DNA of 34,036 nt from JBCCQH01 sp039024435 (GTDB taxonomy: Bacteria > Bacteroidota > Bacteroidia > J057 > JADKCL01): NCBI GenBank assembly GCA_039024435.1, contig JBCCQH010000088.1, positions 1 to 34,036 of the forward strand. Reading direction: 5' to 3'. A program made the position numbers and the translations under genes. The notes under the pieces are model-generated. The model was not told the origin of the DNA. It did no database searches and saw only the letters and a program-made list of their open reading frames with translations. How positions within the stretch are numbered: position 1 is the first letter of the stretch; every line of letters begins with the position of its first letter. This document shows positions 33,314 through 34,036 of the stretch, in pieces.

Positions 33314-33886
33314 CTAATTTAGGGCATCAATCGCCGTGCGGAGGCGAACAAAGACTTCTTCGATGGTGCCGACGCCCTCGACGGTGTGGGTCATGCCTTT
33401 GTCGGCAAAATAATTGGCGACGGCTTCCGTTTTGTCCCGGTAGGCCTGGAGGCGGTTTTGGGCGACTTGGGCGGTGTCATCGGCGCGGCCACTGTCCTGG
33501 CCACGCTTCACGATCCGGTCGATCAGCTCTTGGTCGGGGACGACGATGAGCACCAAACCGGCCAGCTTCTCGCCGATGCCCGCCAGGATTTCTTCCAGCT
33601 TGTGGGCTTGGGCTACCGTCCGGGGGTAGCCGTCAAAGATGAAACCATTGGCCTCGCGGTGGGCATTGACCTGGCTGTGCACGATCTCATTCACGATGTC
33701 ATCCGAGACCAAATCGCCCGCGGCCATGATCGCCGCTACTCGCTGCCCCAATTCGGAACCGGAAGCTTTTTCCGCGCGGAGCATGTCACCGGTGGAAAGG
33801 TGCTTGATTTGGTACTGATCGAGGAGCTTCTTGGCCTGGGTGCCTTTGCCGGCCCCGGGAGGACCAAAGAGAATGATGTTCAACAT
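33314..33886 (-). CDS. adk: Adenylate kinase (short form)
   Basis: This 190-aa enzyme interconverts AMP + ATP and 2 ADP. The ATG at 33886 was chosen as it starts MLNIILFGPPGAGKGT; the frame runs 24 codons further upstream but this is the conserved N-terminus. The P-loop is GPPGAGKG (8-15), AMP-binding STGDMLRAE and GFIFDGYPRT follow, and SGRADD is the lid base. No zinc ribbon lid is seen, so this is the short form common in Bacteroidota. A Bacteroidota-type promoter lies 42 bp upstream of the start. Confidence 0.96.
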   Translation of the reverse strand: MLNIILFGPPGAGKGTQAKKLLDQYQIKHLSTGDMLRAEKASGSELGQRVAAIMAAGDLVSDDIVNEIVHSQVNAHREANGFIFDGYPRTVAQAHKLEEILAGIGEKLAGLVLIVVPDQELIDRIVKRGQDSGRADDTAQVAQNRLQAYRDKTEAVANYFADKGMTHTVEGVGTIEEVFVRLRTAIDALN

Positions 33887-33927
33887 GCTGGTGTGCTTTG
33901 TAGTAAATCCTGGAATATTTGAGGTTG

Positions 33928-33958
33928 CAAAGGTAGGGGATTTGCCCTTGACATTCAA
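33928..33958 (-). promoter_or_regulatory. Bacteroidota-type promoter of adk
   Basis: On the minus strand TTGA (33955-33958) lies 19 bp upstream of TACCTTTG (33928-33935), matching the TTTG-N19-TAnnTTTG layout with one mismatch in the -33 box. It is 42 bp from the adk ATG. Confidence 0.6.
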
Positions 33959-34036
33959 TCAAGGCCACGGTAGAGTGCGGGGGAGAATGCGCCGGAGCAA
34001 ATGCGCGATGCGGCATTGGGCAATGCAATCTTACCG

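Noticed and set aside
1..34036. tRNA, rRNA and CRISPR arrays
   Set aside because: No clover-leaf with a T-arm GTTCRANYC in a fitting context and no regularly spaced direct repeats were found by eye.

Overview
The window (34,036 bp, moderately GC-rich) looks like chromosome of a Bacteroidota member, most likely of the Saprospiria/Chitinophagia side. The phylum rests on a C-terminal type IX secretion (T9SS) sorting domain, DUF4476, DUF2914 and WG-repeat proteins, an ECF sigma/membrane-protein pair, lipoproteins with Bacteroidota-style lipoboxes, and promoter elements of the TAnnTTTG type. The class is a guess. Gene order alternates between housekeeping genes (adk, der, an O6-alkylguanine methyltransferase, MazG-like) and accessory modules. 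No tRNA, rRNA or CRISPR array was seen.

Layout. 1-185: the edge of an IS1595-type transposase. 326-4717 (minus): FKBP lipoprotein, M28 metallopeptidase, and a glutamate/aspartate-type symporter with seven EF-hand loops in its TM1-TM2 loop. 5526-6776: a secreted T9SS cargo with a self-cleaving endosialidase-type chaperone domain. 6900-13177 (minus): a giant WG-repeat protein, an ECF sigma factor overlapping its membrane partner, and a small lipoprotein. 13395-15312 (plus): an AAA ATPase (RloA/AAA15-like) plus RloB, a probable anti-phage pair.

15332-22494 is the most unusual region. Five tightly coupled 2-oxoglutarate/Fe(II) oxygenase genes (minus) are divergent from an alpha-oxoamine-synthase/GNAT fusion (plus). 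Three of the five are paralogues resembling the carrier-independent halogenase WelO5. All three have H-x-G where a hydroxylase has H-x-D/E. The other two are PhyH-type with intact H-x-D. All five carry a short basic amphipathic terminus. An 8-bp inverted repeat sits in the divergent intergenic region. I infer a biosynthetic locus that builds an amino-ketone (possibly sphingoid, capnine or another aminolipid-like) scaffold, N-acylates it and then hydroxylates and/or halogenates it. The chemistry is untested.

22669-24838: a DUF4157 (eCIS-core) protein fused to a GHSMG alpha/beta-hydrolase, an effector or toxin candidate, followed by a possible partner or immunity gene. 25083-31775: DUF2914 protein, a 34-aa membrane microprotein with its own promoter, two small membrane proteins, the methyltransferase, a VanX-type lipoprotein with glycan-binding-like modules, a MazG-like enzyme in convergent overlap, and a double-DUF4476 protein. 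31896-33886 (minus): der and adk.
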